From NCBI GenBank assembly GCA_008015155.1, contig SSFA01000009.1, positions 124,001-188,000 of the forward strand: a stretch of DNA of 64,000 bases. Reading direction: 5' to 3'. How positions within the stretch are numbered: the first letter of the stretch is position 1; each line of letters opens with the position of its first letter. The stretch is from Thiothrix sp. (GTDB lineage: Bacteria > Pseudomonadota > Gammaproteobacteria > Thiotrichales > Thiotrichaceae). The translations under genes and the position numbers were made by a program. The notes beneath the pieces were generated by a model. It made no database searches and was not told where the DNA came from. It saw only the letters and a program-made list of their open reading frames with translations. This document shows positions 38,033 to 46,861 of the stretch, one piece after another.

Positions 38033-39514
38033 TTAAGCAGCCTTTAGACCCAAAGTACTTAAAGTATGTTGACGAACAGTCTCTAATAGCTCTGCATTCT
38101 GAATTAGTGACTGACCGTAGGAAGGAATTAAAGTCTTCATTCGCTCCTGCCATTCTGGAGTCGCTAACTGCTGTTTAAAGCATCTCTCAACCACTTGTAC
38201 CATTGCCGGCACAGCAATTGAAGCACCGGGTGAAGCACCTAAGAGCGCTGCTAAACTCCCATCTGCCGCCGCAACTACCTCGGTACCAAACTCCAATTTG
38301 CCACCAAGTTTGGGGTCTTTTTTAATAATTTGTACGCGCTGACCTGCAATCAATAGCTCCCAATCCTCTTCTTGAGCATTTGGGTAATACTGACGTAGAG
38401 CATTGATACGCGACTTTTCAGTTTGTAGCACTTCAGATACTAAATATTTGATCAAATCAACGCTCGTCATCCCCACTTTAACCATTGGCCATAAATTTTT
38501 GGGGCGTACCGACATAACTACATCAAAAATCGATCCTTGTTTTAAGAACTTCGTAGAGAAACCTGCAAATGGCCCAAATAAGAGTGCATGTTCACCATCG
38601 ATAACACGGGTATCTAAATGTGGCACGGACATCGGCGGCGCGCCAATAGACGCTTTACCATAAACCTTAGCCAAGTGTTGATTAACCACGGCTGGATTTT
38701 TACAAGCTAGCCACTGACCACTGACTGGGAAACCGCCATAGCCATCACCTTCAGGAATTTGCGACATTTGCAATAAAGGTAAAGCGCCACCACCGGCTCC
38801 CAAGAAGACGAATTGACTGGTATAGACCTTCTCACCTTCAGGACTGCTTAAGGTGACTTGCCATTGGCCATCCTCTAAACGCTCCAGCCCGGTCACTTTA
38901 TGTTTGAGCAATAGCTCAAAATCACCCTTGGCTTTTAAGGATTGAACTAGATAGCGACAAAGTGCACCGAAATTTACATCTGAGCCGTATTGCACGCGGG
39001 TAGCAGCCACCGCTTCATCAGGATCGCGTCCATCCATGACTAAAGGCATCCACTCCCGTAATACAGCTGGATCTTCGCTGTACTCCATATCCTTAAAGAG
39101 ATGATGCGCTTTCAAGGCAGCGTAACGATTGCGTAAATACTGGACATTATTCTCACCCCATACAAAGCTGATATGTGGCGTTGGATTAATGAAGTTGTTG
39201 GGTGCTGGCAAGACCCCTTGTTCAACCAAGCTAGACCAAAATTGCAGGGTATTCTCAAAGGATGCATTGATCGCAAAAGCCTTATCGGCATTAACGGTGC
39301 CATCGGCATTCTGCTGTGTATAATTTAACTCACAATAAGCAGCATGACCTGTACCTGCATTATTCCAACCGCTGGTACTTTCCAGAGCAACATCATCTAG
39401 TTGCTCAACCATACAAAGTCGGAACGAGGGATCAAGCTGCTTCAGCAAGACTCCAAGGGTGGCACTCATTATTCCGGCTCCGACAAGTAATACATCTACG
39501 TGATTAGTGGTCAT
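38033..39514 (-). CDS. mqo: Malate:quinone oxidoreductase
   Basis: Membrane-associated FAD enzyme oxidising malate to oxaloacetate with electrons passed to quinone. The 493 residues include the N-terminal FAD-binding fold VDVLLVGAGIMSATLGVLL (about 6-24), the family-specific ESTSGWNNAGTGHAAYCELNYT (about 45-66), HISFVWGENNVQYLRNRY, FVFLGAGGGALPLLQ, GGFPVSGQWL and the C-terminal LGASPGASIAVPAM. An AAGGAG lies 4 bases before ATG. It is separated from aceA by a terminator, but both carry the same upstream palindrome, suggesting joint control of C4/C2 metabolism. Confidence 0.96.
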   Translation of the reverse strand: MTTNHVDVLLVGAGIMSATLGVLLKQLDPSFRLCMVEQLDDVALESTSGWNNAGTGHAAYCELNYTQQNADGTVNADKAFAINASFENTLQFWSSLVEQGVLPAPNNFINPTPHISFVWGENNVQYLRNRYAALKAHHLFKDMEYSEDPAVLREWMPLVMDGRDPDEAVAATRVQYGSDVNFGALCRYLVQSLKAKGDFELLLKHKVTGLERLEDGQWQVTLSSPEGEKVYTSQFVFLGAGGGALPLLQMSQIPEGDGYGGFPVSGQWLACKNPAVVNQHLAKVYGKASIGAPPMSVPHLDTRVIDGEHALLFGPFAGFSTKFLKQGSIFDVVMSVRPKNLWPMVKVGMTSVDLIKYLVSEVLQTEKSRINALRQYYPNAQEEDWELLIAGQRVQIIKKDPKLGGKLEFGTEVVAAADGSLAALLGASPGASIAVPAMVQVVERCFKQQLATPEWQERMKTLIPSYGQSLIQNAELLETVRQHTLSTLGLKAA

Positions 39515-39603
39515 GACGCTCCTTACACCTGAGTCTTACGAAAGCGTAGATAATAAAATGACTGCGCAGCAATTTCCACCAATTAAGCGATTATTTTTAG
39601 TAA

Positions 39604-39617
39604 GATTGTCGACAATC
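39604..39617. promoter_or_regulatory. Perfect 14-bp palindrome GATTGTCGACAATC before mqo
   Basis: Fully self-complementary site, 90-103 bases upstream of the mqo ATG. This is the same distance as the aceA copy from its start codon. It is the best match of the three TGTCGACA sites and probably defines the operator consensus ATTGTCGACAAT. Confidence 0.7.
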
Positions 39618-39750
39618 GCACTGCAGCAAGCATCAGCTAGGCTCTCTCTTGCTGCAAAGCAGCATTAACTTAATTTCCCTTTTGAATTCAAGATTTTTTA
39701 TAAATCACACCTAGTAAGATTAGGCTTAGCACTCTCTATGCGAAATACAT

Positions 39751-39761
39751 ATTGTCGACAT
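39751..39761. promoter_or_regulatory. Second upstream copy, ATTGTCGACAT
   Basis: Third copy of the palindrome, 237 bases upstream of mqo and 209 bases upstream of the divergent gene at 39970. Paired operators this far apart could allow DNA looping at mqo, or the site could act on the divergent gene. Confidence 0.55.
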
Positions 39762-39969
39762 TTAAACAAATGTACTTTAGGCTTAATAAATTTCAGCACA
39801 CAAAAAAATTAGTATAACCGTTCATTTAAGCTAATTTTTCCGAAATGTTAGATCTGAAGCCAGCAAACTAACTAATAATCTATCAAGATTTTTTGCTGAC
39901 TTGTTAATGCACTAGGCTCTTGTTGTTTGCCATAATCAGCGTCCATCCTCAGTTACCTAGTTTTTAGCC

Positions 39970-41550
39970 ATGTTGAAACTCAATCATCTCTTAGCTGCCT
40001 TATGTCTGATGAGTGTTAGCCTACCAGCTGCCGCCATCACGCCTTATGTAGGCATTAATACCAATGAAGCGGTGCATTTTGACGCAAGCCTGCCTTTCGC
40101 GGATGTTTTTCGTACGTCCGAACCTTTTCGAGAGAACAAGGAATTTACCAAAGGCAATATTAGTTATGACGCCAATGGTTGGGTGAGTAATCTGAATGGT
40201 GGGCAAGCAGGTACTTGGTTTTTACGTTGGATACCGGCGGCGGCTTTACCACAAGGTACTTACACCGTTAGTTATGAAGGGAGCGGTAAAATCACTTATC
40301 GCGAAAGTGCTACTCCAGTGTCTCAAACACCGGGGCGTGATGTGATTAGTTTAAAACCCAATGCCGAGGGGGAAATTTCCGCAGGCTTGGTCATTGAACA
40401 GAGCGATCCGAAAAATCCCATTCGTAATATCCGTGTGACCATGCCCGGAGGAATTTGTGAGAATAATCCTTATCAGCGTGTGAATTCAGGCGGTCAATGT
40501 GGCGGTGGACAATATATCGCCTTTGCGGATGCGGGTTCTAAGGTTGTGTTTAACCCTGACTATCTAAATTTTATGAAGCAATTCCGCACCATTCGCTTCA
40601 TGAATATGTCGGGGATTACGCGCAATGAATTGCAGTCTTGGTCTCAACGCCCGAATTTACAAGAGGCAACTTGGGGTGGGCGCGAAGGTGTAAGAGGTGT
40701 GCCGCTGGAAGTTATGGTGCAGCTTGCGAATACGTTAAATGCAAATGCTTGGTTTAATTTACCGCATCGGGCTGATGATGAGTTTGTACGCCAATATGCA
40801 CAATATGTGAGCAGCAATCTGCGTCCTAATCTAAAAGCTTACGTTGAATACACCAACGAAGCTTGGAATAGCGTATTTTCACAAGCGCAATATGTTATCA
40901 AAATGGGCCAGCAAGCACGTTTAGATGCAGTCCCTTTAAATGCTGGCCTTAAATATTACGCCCAACGCAGTAAGGAAATTTTTGCTATTTGGGAGCAAGT
41001 GTTTGGTAATCGCCAGCGCTTAGTGCGGGTGTTAGGTGGGTGGGCTGGTAACCCCGCTACGACACCAGTCATTTTAAAAGCAGCTGAAGTTTACAAATCA
41101 ACCGATTTATTTGCTATAGCACCCTATTTCTATGCTGATCAAAATGCGTTGATGCGTGCCAATAGCGTAGATGACATTTTCTCGCTTGTGAATGGCAATC
41201 AAGCCTATTCCATTAAACAAACTTTACGCTTAATTGATCAGCATATGATGCTGCTAGAGCCTTACGGAGTGAGTTTAGGTGCTTATGAGGGTGGCCAACA
41301 TTTAGTGCACTATGGAACTAAATCGAAGAAAGATCATCCTAATCCACTCTTAATTGAAGCGAATCGTGATCCACGGATGGAAACAGCCTATATCGAACTT
41401 TTGGATGGTTTCCGCAAAGCGGGTGGTAAACTGTTTATGGCATTCTCATCGCCACGCGCTAATGCCTTTTATGGCTGTTGGGGTATCAAAGAATATATTA
41501 ATCAGCCAAGTTCCGAGGCGCCGAAATTTCGTGCTTTGACTCGTTTTTAA
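39970..41550 (+). CDS. Secreted glycoside-hydrolase-like protein
   Basis: Protein of 526 residues with a signal peptide (MLKLNHLLAALCLMSVSLPAAA). Residues about 25-160 look like a beta-sandwich accessory domain. A Cys pair follows at about 163-178 (GGICENN..GGQCGGG). Residues about 190-526 resemble a TIM-barrel of the GH-A clan: FRTIRFMNMSG, NANAWFNLPHRADDEFVRQYAQYV, EYTNEAWN (about 297, candidate acid/base Glu) and LGAYEGGQH (about 439, candidate nucleophile Glu). I cannot name the family; a cellulose or other polysaccharide substrate is inference. It stands alone, and the next gene starts 58 bases later. Confidence 0.7.
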   Translation: MLKLNHLLAALCLMSVSLPAAAITPYVGINTNEAVHFDASLPFADVFRTSEPFRENKEFTKGNISYDANGWVSNLNGGQAGTWFLRWIPAAALPQGTYTVSYEGSGKITYRESATPVSQTPGRDVISLKPNAEGEISAGLVIEQSDPKNPIRNIRVTMPGGICENNPYQRVNSGGQCGGGQYIAFADAGSKVVFNPDYLNFMKQFRTIRFMNMSGITRNELQSWSQRPNLQEATWGGREGVRGVPLEVMVQLANTLNANAWFNLPHRADDEFVRQYAQYVSSNLRPNLKAYVEYTNEAWNSVFSQAQYVIKMGQQARLDAVPLNAGLKYYAQRSKEIFAIWEQVFGNRQRLVRVLGGWAGNPATTPVILKAAEVYKSTDLFAIAPYFYADQNALMRANSVDDIFSLVNGNQAYSIKQTLRLIDQHMMLLEPYGVSLGAYEGGQHLVHYGTKSKKDHPNPLLIEANRDPRMETAYIELLDGFRKAGGKLFMAFSSPRANAFYGCWGIKEYINQPSSEAPKFRALTRF

Positions 41551-41608
41551 GCATAGGTTAGGCTAGCACGCATAAAAATACCTGTGTTCTGATAAGGATA
41601 ACAAATGA

Positions 41609-42022
41609 ATGGCTAACTATTACACGGCTGAATCGCAGCCAGTGCAGACATGGGACTATACGCTCAATAATGAAAGTATATCGGCTCTGCAGCAACAACT
41701 GCCGCAGACTGATATTTTATCAGCACCTTTTCTCATTGGGAATGTTGGTGCACCTTTCGTTATTGGTCTGGCAGTGGGCTTTTTTGCGAAGAAGGTCTTG
41801 AAAATTGCCCTATTTCTAGCTGGGGGCGCGATTGTGTTGCTATTTATTAGCGAATATTACGGCATGGCCAAGGTTTCTGATGCACAGTTACAAACAGCAG
41901 CGGATGCAGCGACGGGTTTTGCTCAACAATCTGGTGGATTTTTAATGGATCGCTTGTCGCAAATCACTAGCAAGGGTGTGAGTGCTGTAGCAGGCTTTGC
42001 CGTCGGTTTAAAATTCGGCTAG
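41609..42022 (+). CDS. FUN14-family membrane protein
   Basis: Small protein of 137 residues. Its core about 38-135 (FLIGNVGAPFVIGLAVGFFAKKVLKIALFLAGG) is the FUN14 domain, with two or three hydrophobic segments and a C-terminal GFAVGLKFG. Bacterial members have no established function; eukaryotic FUNDC1 is a mitochondrial outer-membrane protein. The ATG at 41609 is used with AAGGA upstream; an ATG four bases earlier ends after three codons. It converges with the 2OG oxygenase gene, 7 bases between stops. Confidence 0.85.
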   Translation: MANYYTAESQPVQTWDYTLNNESISALQQQLPQTDILSAPFLIGNVGAPFVIGLAVGFFAKKVLKIALFLAGGAIVLLFISEYYGMAKVSDAQLQTAADAATGFAQQSGGFLMDRLSQITSKGVSAVAGFAVGLKFG

Positions 42023-42029
42023 ACCGATC

Positions 42030-42623
42030 TTAAGAGCGCCGCCTTAACCATCCTGTTAAGCTCAGGCGCTCTTGGGTAGTCGGTAAGACTTCGTGCTCAA
42101 AGCGCTCGCTTAAAAATAACACTAATGTACCTGCTTGGGGCGCAACCTCTAACGCTTTATCCTCTAAATACAGACGTAACTGGCCACCTTGTTGAGGCTG
42201 CCAATCTTGATTCAAGTATAAAATCACTGTCACTAAACGCGCCGAACTGCCACGGAAATTATCAATATGTTTACGATAAAAGCCCCCTTCCGGATAAAGT
42301 GCAAAATGCATTTCTGCTTCAACTAAACTCAGAAACAAAGCTTGATTTAGCGCTGTGCGCAACTCAGTAAGCCAAGCTAAAAACTCACCCGCCACACCAG
42401 TTTCATGGTCAGCTAGCCACAAGACAGCATCACGGCGGATTTCAGTTTGTAGCGTTTTTTTAATCCCCTGCCCGATACTAGCTTGTTTAAACTCTCCGGC
42501 TGCATAACGCCCTAAGGCCTGCTCACGCAGCTGTACGATCTGTTCAGGCTTTAAAAACTCAGGAATCACTAACCAACCTGGGTTAACTAAAGCATCAATA
42601 ATCGCCGTCTTATCCTTAAGCAC
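42030..42623 (-). CDS. 2-oxoglutarate/Fe(II)-dependent oxygenase (prolyl-4-hydroxylase type)
   Basis: Protein of 197 residues with the double-stranded beta-helix core. Iron ligands are His and Asp in KHIDNF (about 116-121) and His in RFEHEVLP (about 174-181); the Arg in RLSLTGWLRR would bind 2-oxoglutarate. Likely a protein or peptide hydroxylase in the cytoplasm. It overlaps the upstream HD-GYP gene by 8 bases and is last in the four-gene operon that starts at 45991. Its target might be a member of that operon, but this is conjecture. Confidence 0.85.
   Translation of the reverse strand: MLKDKTAIIDALVNPGWLVIPEFLKPEQIVQLREQALGRYAAGEFKQASIGQGIKKTLQTEIRRDAVLWLADHETGVAGEFLAWLTELRTALNQALFLSLVEAEMHFALYPEGGFYRKHIDNFRGSSARLVTVILYLNQDWQPQQGGQLRLYLEDKALEVAPQAGTLVLFLSERFEHEVLPTTQERLSLTGWLRRRS
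42032..42073. repeat. Extended hairpin overlapping the oxygenase 3' end
   Basis: AAGAGCGCC (42032-42040) pairs with GGCGCTCTT (42065-42073), and inside them CTTAAC (42043-42048) pairs with GTTAAG (42055-42060). The structure is within the last codons of the oxygenase gene and just beyond the FUN14 stop. It could act as a terminator for FUN14 despite lacking a T run. Confidence 0.5.
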
Positions 42624-43695
42624 AAACTTCCTCTAAGGCTTCTTCTTTGCTACCTGCTTCATGCTCTTCAGTGACTTCTAAGCGAATCCGTCGCATAGCG
42701 GGTAACAAGCTCAAAAAGAGCTTCATCAAATCTGGATCGAGATGCCGCCCCGCCATCTCTTGCATTAAGCCTAATGCCTCCTGTTCAGGCATGGCATTTT
42801 TATAGACACGCTCATGCACTAAGGCATCATAAATATCCACAATAGTGGTAATGCGTGCACTTGCGGGAATCATCTCACCGGCCAAACCTTGTGGATAACC
42901 CGTTCCATCCCAACGCTCATGGTGATTCAAAGCAATATCGGCTGCCATATTTAAAACGGGGATTTTAGTTCCACGTAACATACTTGCACCAATCTCAGTA
43001 TGCTTTTTCATCACATTGAATTCTTCATCATTCAAGATGCCTGCTTTGCGCAACACTCGATCCGGAATCCCGATTTTGCCAATATCATGCATGGGCGCTG
43101 CCACACGAATTGTATCAATTTCCTCCGGTGTCCACCCGAGTGCTTTCGCCATCACAGCTGCATAAAGGCCAATGCGACGCACATGTGCTCCCGTTTCCTC
43201 ATCGCGCAGACTCGTTAAACTTACTAATTTAATCGCAATTTCTTCTTCACGCTTTCGGATCTCTAAAGTACGGCGTTTAATTTCTGATTCAAGCATTTCT
43301 TGCGTCAGTAGGCTATTTCGGACTTGCTGGAGGCGCGACAAATCTTGAGTGTATTTTTCTCCTAGCTGCTGCAATAAGAGTACCTCTTGCCCGTCTAAAT
43401 ACATGATACTTGCCTCTAAAGGCAGCTCTTGGTTTAGCTCATCTAGCTCTATCCACACCCCTGAAGCTAAAGGTTCAGAACGTTTAGCTTGCCAATGCTC
43501 CTCAGCATCTTGCATAAAACAGCTTAAATAAGGAAAAGCTTCAGCAAGATTGTAATGCCCTGTTTCTTCTGATTTTACTAAAAAAAACACCAGCCAATCG
43601 GGCATAGCAGAACAAGGAATAAATAGCCCTTGAGCGTCACGGGTAAAAGCAGTGAGATTAATATTGCGGCAAATACTAGATAAGAAGCTGTCCAT
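42616..43695 (-). CDS. HD-GYP domain protein, putative c-di-GMP phosphodiesterase
   Basis: Protein of 359 residues. Residues about 1-110 are an unassigned, possibly PAS-like sensor region. A coiled-coil linker follows at about 115-155 (LESEIKRRTLEIRKREEEIA). The HD-GYP domain occupies about 160-335, with all motifs: ETGAHVRRIG, HDIGKIGIPD, KKHTEIGASML, LNHHERWDGTGYP and DIYDALVHERVYK. The last 25 residues are Glu-rich. Family members hydrolyse c-di-GMP. The start is 3 bases after the stop of the Ras-like GTPase gene, so the two are translationally coupled. Confidence 0.93.
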   Translation of the reverse strand: MDSFLSSICRNINLTAFTRDAQGLFIPCSAMPDWLVFFLVKSEETGHYNLAEAFPYLSCFMQDAEEHWQAKRSEPLASGVWIELDELNQELPLEASIMYLDGQEVLLLQQLGEKYTQDLSRLQQVRNSLLTQEMLESEIKRRTLEIRKREEEIAIKLVSLTSLRDEETGAHVRRIGLYAAVMAKALGWTPEEIDTIRVAAPMHDIGKIGIPDRVLRKAGILNDEEFNVMKKHTEIGASMLRGTKIPVLNMAADIALNHHERWDGTGYPQGLAGEMIPASARITTIVDIYDALVHERVYKNAMPEQEALGLMQEMAGRHLDPDLMKLFLSLLPAMRRIRLEVTEEHEAGSKEEALEEVCA

Positions 43696-43698
43696 TAC

Positions 43699-44208
43699 TT
43701 AGGCCTCAGAGTTTTCCGGAACCAATTGCCTCGCTAAGCCCATGAACATTTCCTCCACACCTTGATCTAATTTAGCACTGGTTTCGATAATCGGATAACC
43801 CAACTGTGCCAAGGTACGAATCTGCTCATGGTTGATAACCCAGTGTTCTTTTAGGTCACATTTATTTAAGGCAAACACAGCAGCCACTTCGCCCAATTCA
43901 GTTTTTATACGTTCATGTAGAGCGAGCGCCACATTAAACGAATTCTGCCGTGTTCCATCTATGACTACAATATAACCAGATAAACCGCGTAAATGAGCTG
44001 AACGAATATTGGTAAAATCATCCTCTCCAGCAATATCCCACACCATTAAATTCAAGCTCGTAGACCCAACTATTATGGGCTTTTTGTCGATTTTCACCCC
44101 AACTGTGGTTAAGTATTTTTCACTAAACAGTTTATTCACATAACGCTGAATTAGACTGGTTTTTCCAACTGAAAATGCCCCTAACAAACATATTTTTTTC
44201 TGTAACAC
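43699..44208 (-). CDS. Ras-like small GTPase (Rab/Rup type)
   Basis: Protein of 169 residues containing a whole small GTPase: G1 GAFSVGKTS (about 10-18), G2 Thr in TTVGVK (about 35), G3 WDIAGED (about 57-63), G4 NKCD (about 115-118) and G5 ETSAK (about 141-145). The eukaryote-type G3 DTAGQ is DIAGE here, so the hydrolysis Gln is Glu. A GTG start at 44208 is used. There is no lipidation Cys at the C-terminus. It lies between a Roadblock-like/OmpA membrane protein and an HD-GYP protein. Bacterial MglA and Rup families are the obvious comparisons; MglA controls polarity with a Roadblock partner. Confidence 0.9.
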   Translation of the reverse strand: MLQKKICLLGAFSVGKTSLIQRYVNKLFSEKYLTTVGVKIDKKPIIVGSTSLNLMVWDIAGEDDFTNIRSAHLRGLSGYIVVIDGTRQNSFNVALALHERIKTELGEVAAVFALNKCDLKEHWVINHEQIRTLAQLGYPIIETSAKLDQGVEEMFMGLARQLVPENSEA

Positions 44209-44239
44209 CTTAGCACCTATTCGTTGTGGCTCTTAGGCT

Positions 44240-45991
44240 TCAAAATAAATCCACTTGATAATGGATACTCCGTTCGTCTCTACGTCCAGCGTCAGGTTTA
44301 GGAACAGCAATCAATGCTGCTGGCACACCTTGTTCTAATAAATAATCCCGCATCGCTAGGGCTCGCTCTTTGGCTAAGCGCCCATTCGTTGCCTCACTCC
44401 CTGTTTCGTCAGCCGCTCCACTGATCGAAATTTGAGGCATTTTGCCTGCTAAGCGTGCTGTCTTTAACAAATCGAGGCTTAAAACAGCAAGCTGCTGAGC
44501 ATGAGCTTGTGCATTTTCGAGTAGGCTACTCCCTGAGCTAAAATTAAAACTTAAGGCTTCGATTTGTGTGACTAAAGTCTGTAAATTTTTAGCTGTTTGT
44601 TCGGCTGCTGTATCAACTAACTGAAGTTTGCTTTGATCTATCGAGTCAATACCTGCAATTAAACGACCTAATTGCATTAGGTTTTGCGCCCAGTGTGGAC
44701 TTGCTTGCCCTTCAACTTTTAATATTTTTCCTTCTAACTTTAAATGAACGGCTTCGCTAGGCTGCAAAACTTGCTTGGCCCGCGCCAAAACAAAGTCTGG
44801 CTCCAAGGATAAATAGGGCTTGGTATTAAGCTTTAAAGCTACCCCCATCGACTGAATAGACTGAATGACGGCAGCAGGCTCACGTGCTTGTGGATCTTGC
44901 AGAATTTCATAGCGATAGCCGTCAGGGGTTTTCTCAAAACCTAGCACCACTAAGCCAGGTTCAGCACGCAAAGCCGCTAATACTTCTGTAGCAATTAGTT
45001 TTTGCTGATAATACTGATAAGTCCACCAAAGCCCTGCACCAGTAAACGTGATTAAGGCCAAAATCGCTAACCAAGGAAATTTCTTAGTCGAACGTAATTG
45101 CGTTTTTAAGCAGCGCTCTAATAAAGGCAGACAGCTTTTAAAAGCGGCTGTATCTCCTTGAAAGGTTTTCAAAAAATAAAAACTTTGCCGATGAATCTGC
45201 TCATTCACTTCGGTTAGTAATGTACTGAGTTCAGCTGGTGAGCGCCCCCTAACTACAGCTGCCACAGTAGCATAAGGACCTTGATTGAAACATACCGTCA
45301 ATTCATCTAATTGCAGGGTTTTTAAATTGTTATCATTACTTACTTGAAAAGAATCCCGAATGAAATCCTGAATTGCGGTGAGCATTGCAGAAACTAGCTC
45401 TGGATCTTTACTAATAGCTTGCGGTGATAAAACGTGTTGCAGTAGTAAGCCTGATTCACGATGAATCAAAAAGACTTGCTCTACCTGATATACCAAGGTC
45501 TTTAATAAAACAACTTCCGAATAGCTACGTCCTGTTCGCCAAGCATCAAAACGCCAAAATAAAGAGCGTAGGGATAAGCTTTGTTCTAATAAATAATTAA
45601 AGGTCTCTAGAGCCTGCTGCAGTACTTCTTGAATCGAGCGACGAATCGCTGGTCCCATGACCGGATAAAGAGCATTCGCTAAACGGCTAGGATTATTCTC
45701 AACTGAGCGACTAACCGCTGCTTCAATCGTAGGTGATAAGGTTTCTGACAGGGAACTATCTTGTTGGGCGCGTAGCGCTAAAGCTTCGGAGATCACCTCA
45801 GCCACATGCAAACTATAGCGCTCCCGATCTAATAACTGCTGACGTAAATCACTAAGGGTTTGGTACTCTGCACCGAGTAATAAGACACGTAATTGTTCTA
45901 AAGCATCCAAGGGTTCAGCGGCTGCAGGATCCTGCTGTTTACTAGTTTGTTGGATAGGGTTTTCACTATCCACTACTGCGCTGACCAACAT
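44240..45991 (-). CDS. Membrane protein with possible Roadblock/longin region, BON-like segment and OmpA C-terminus
   Basis: Protein of 583 residues. Residues about 1-150 are helical. Residues about 165-290 (VEQVFLIHRESGLLLQHV ... YATVAAVVRGRSPAELSTLL) read like a Roadblock/LC7 or longin fold, a judgement from pattern only. One transmembrane helix at about 313-330 (FPWLAILALITFTGAGLWW) would place the first half in the cytoplasm. Beyond it lie a BON-like segment at about 410-460 (KLEGKILKVEGQASPHWAQNL) and an OmpA-like domain at about 500-583 (ISGAADETGSEATNGRLAKERA). It is the first gene of the GTPase operon, 31 bases before the GTPase, so it is a good candidate GTPase partner linking to the cell wall. 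Confidence 0.75.
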   Translation of the reverse strand: MLVSAVVDSENPIQQTSKQQDPAAAEPLDALEQLRVLLLGAEYQTLSDLRQQLLDRERYSLHVAEVISEALALRAQQDSSLSETLSPTIEAAVSRSVENNPSRLANALYPVMGPAIRRSIQEVLQQALETFNYLLEQSLSLRSLFWRFDAWRTGRSYSEVVLLKTLVYQVEQVFLIHRESGLLLQHVLSPQAISKDPELVSAMLTAIQDFIRDSFQVSNDNNLKTLQLDELTVCFNQGPYATVAAVVRGRSPAELSTLLTEVNEQIHRQSFYFLKTFQGDTAAFKSCLPLLERCLKTQLRSTKKFPWLAILALITFTGAGLWWTYQYYQQKLIATEVLAALRAEPGLVVLGFEKTPDGYRYEILQDPQAREPAAVIQSIQSMGVALKLNTKPYLSLEPDFVLARAKQVLQPSEAVHLKLEGKILKVEGQASPHWAQNLMQLGRLIAGIDSIDQSKLQLVDTAAEQTAKNLQTLVTQIEALSFNFSSGSSLLENAQAHAQQLAVLSLDLLKTARLAGKMPQISISGAADETGSEATNGRLAKERALAMRDYLLEQGVPAALIAVPKPDAGRRDERSIHYQVDLF

Positions 45992-46016
45992 GCTTGCCTA
46001 CTTTAGCCAAAATAAA

Positions 46017-46859
46017 TTAAAACGTTTCGTTTTTTTCTACGTCAAACAATTGCTTAGCCATGCCATTTAGAATACCAGCCACTGCCTTACGATCCATCGC
46101 ACCAGTCATGATAGCGACACCTTCTGACATGGTGTGGGTATCGGGTTTAATCACAGCATGACGCTTACCTAAGCGGTGTACATGAATTCGATCCGATACT
46201 TCCCAAACATGCGGCATATTATGGCTAATTAACACCACTGGCATGCCACGATCACGTACGTCCTTGATTAAATCTAATACGCGCCGTGATTCTTTCACCC
46301 CTAAGGCTGCAGTCGGCTCATCCATGATCACGACTTTACTACCGAAAGCAGCAGCACGAGCGACGGCTACTGCCTGACGTTGACCGCCGGATAGCGTTTC
46401 CACTGGTTGATTAATCGTCTGAATAGTCAGTAAACCTAATTCAGATAACTTCTCCCGCGCAATCCGTTGCATTTCTTTATGATCCAGCATATGCAACCAT
46501 TTACCTAAGAAGCCACTCTTTTTCAGCTCCCTGCCTAGGAATAAGTTGTCTGCAATATTCAGCGAAGGTGATACCGCTAAGTTTTGATAAACTGTCTCAA
46601 TTCCAGCAGTCCGCCCATCCATAGGATTTTTGAAGTTCGTCAACTTACCGTCGAGATAAACTTCACCAATATCAGGTGGAGCAGCACCAGTGAGTGCTTT
46701 AATCAGCGAGGATTTACCGGCACCATTATCCCCAATCACTGCTAAGACCTCGCCTGGATACAGGTCGAAATCAGAGTGATCTAAAGCAGTAACCCGACCA
46801 TAGCGCTTGACTAGATTGCGTCCCATCAGGATGGGTTGAAGTTTGTTTGCTTCAGCCAT
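46017..46859 (-). CDS. frcA: Fructose-type ABC importer ATPase (FrcA-like)
   Basis: Single ABC domain protein of 280 residues, unlike the double-domain ATPases of ribose or xylose importers, as in the FrcBCA fructose system. Motifs: Walker A GDNGAGKSS, Q-loop YQNL, signature LSGGQRQ, Walker B KVVIMDEPTAALG and the H-loop LISHNMP. The start is ATG 46859, preceded by GGAGGG; an upstream in-frame extension to 46880 would overlap the permease. Three genes run frcB-frcC-frcA on the minus strand. Confidence 0.9.
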   Translation of the reverse strand: MAEANKLQPILMGRNLVKRYGRVTALDHSDFDLYPGEVLAVIGDNGAGKSSLIKALTGAAPPDIGEVYLDGKLTNFKNPMDGRTAGIETVYQNLAVSPSLNIADNLFLGRELKKSGFLGKWLHMLDHKEMQRIAREKLSELGLLTIQTINQPVETLSGGQRQAVAVARAAAFGSKVVIMDEPTAALGVKESRRVLDLIKDVRDRGMPVVLISHNMPHVWEVSDRIHVHRLGKRHAVIKPDTHTMSEGVAIMTGAMDRKAVAGILNGMAKQLFDVEKNETF

Positions 46860-46861
46860 GT

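Larger units (their letters stand above)
39515..39969. other. 455-base intergenic region with two operator-like sites
   Basis: No open frame here looks coding. The region holds the mqo leader, the two TGTCGACA palindromes (39604-39617 and 39751-39761) and, further right, A/T-rich sequence that must contain the promoter of the glycosidase-like gene at 39970. Confidence 0.6.
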
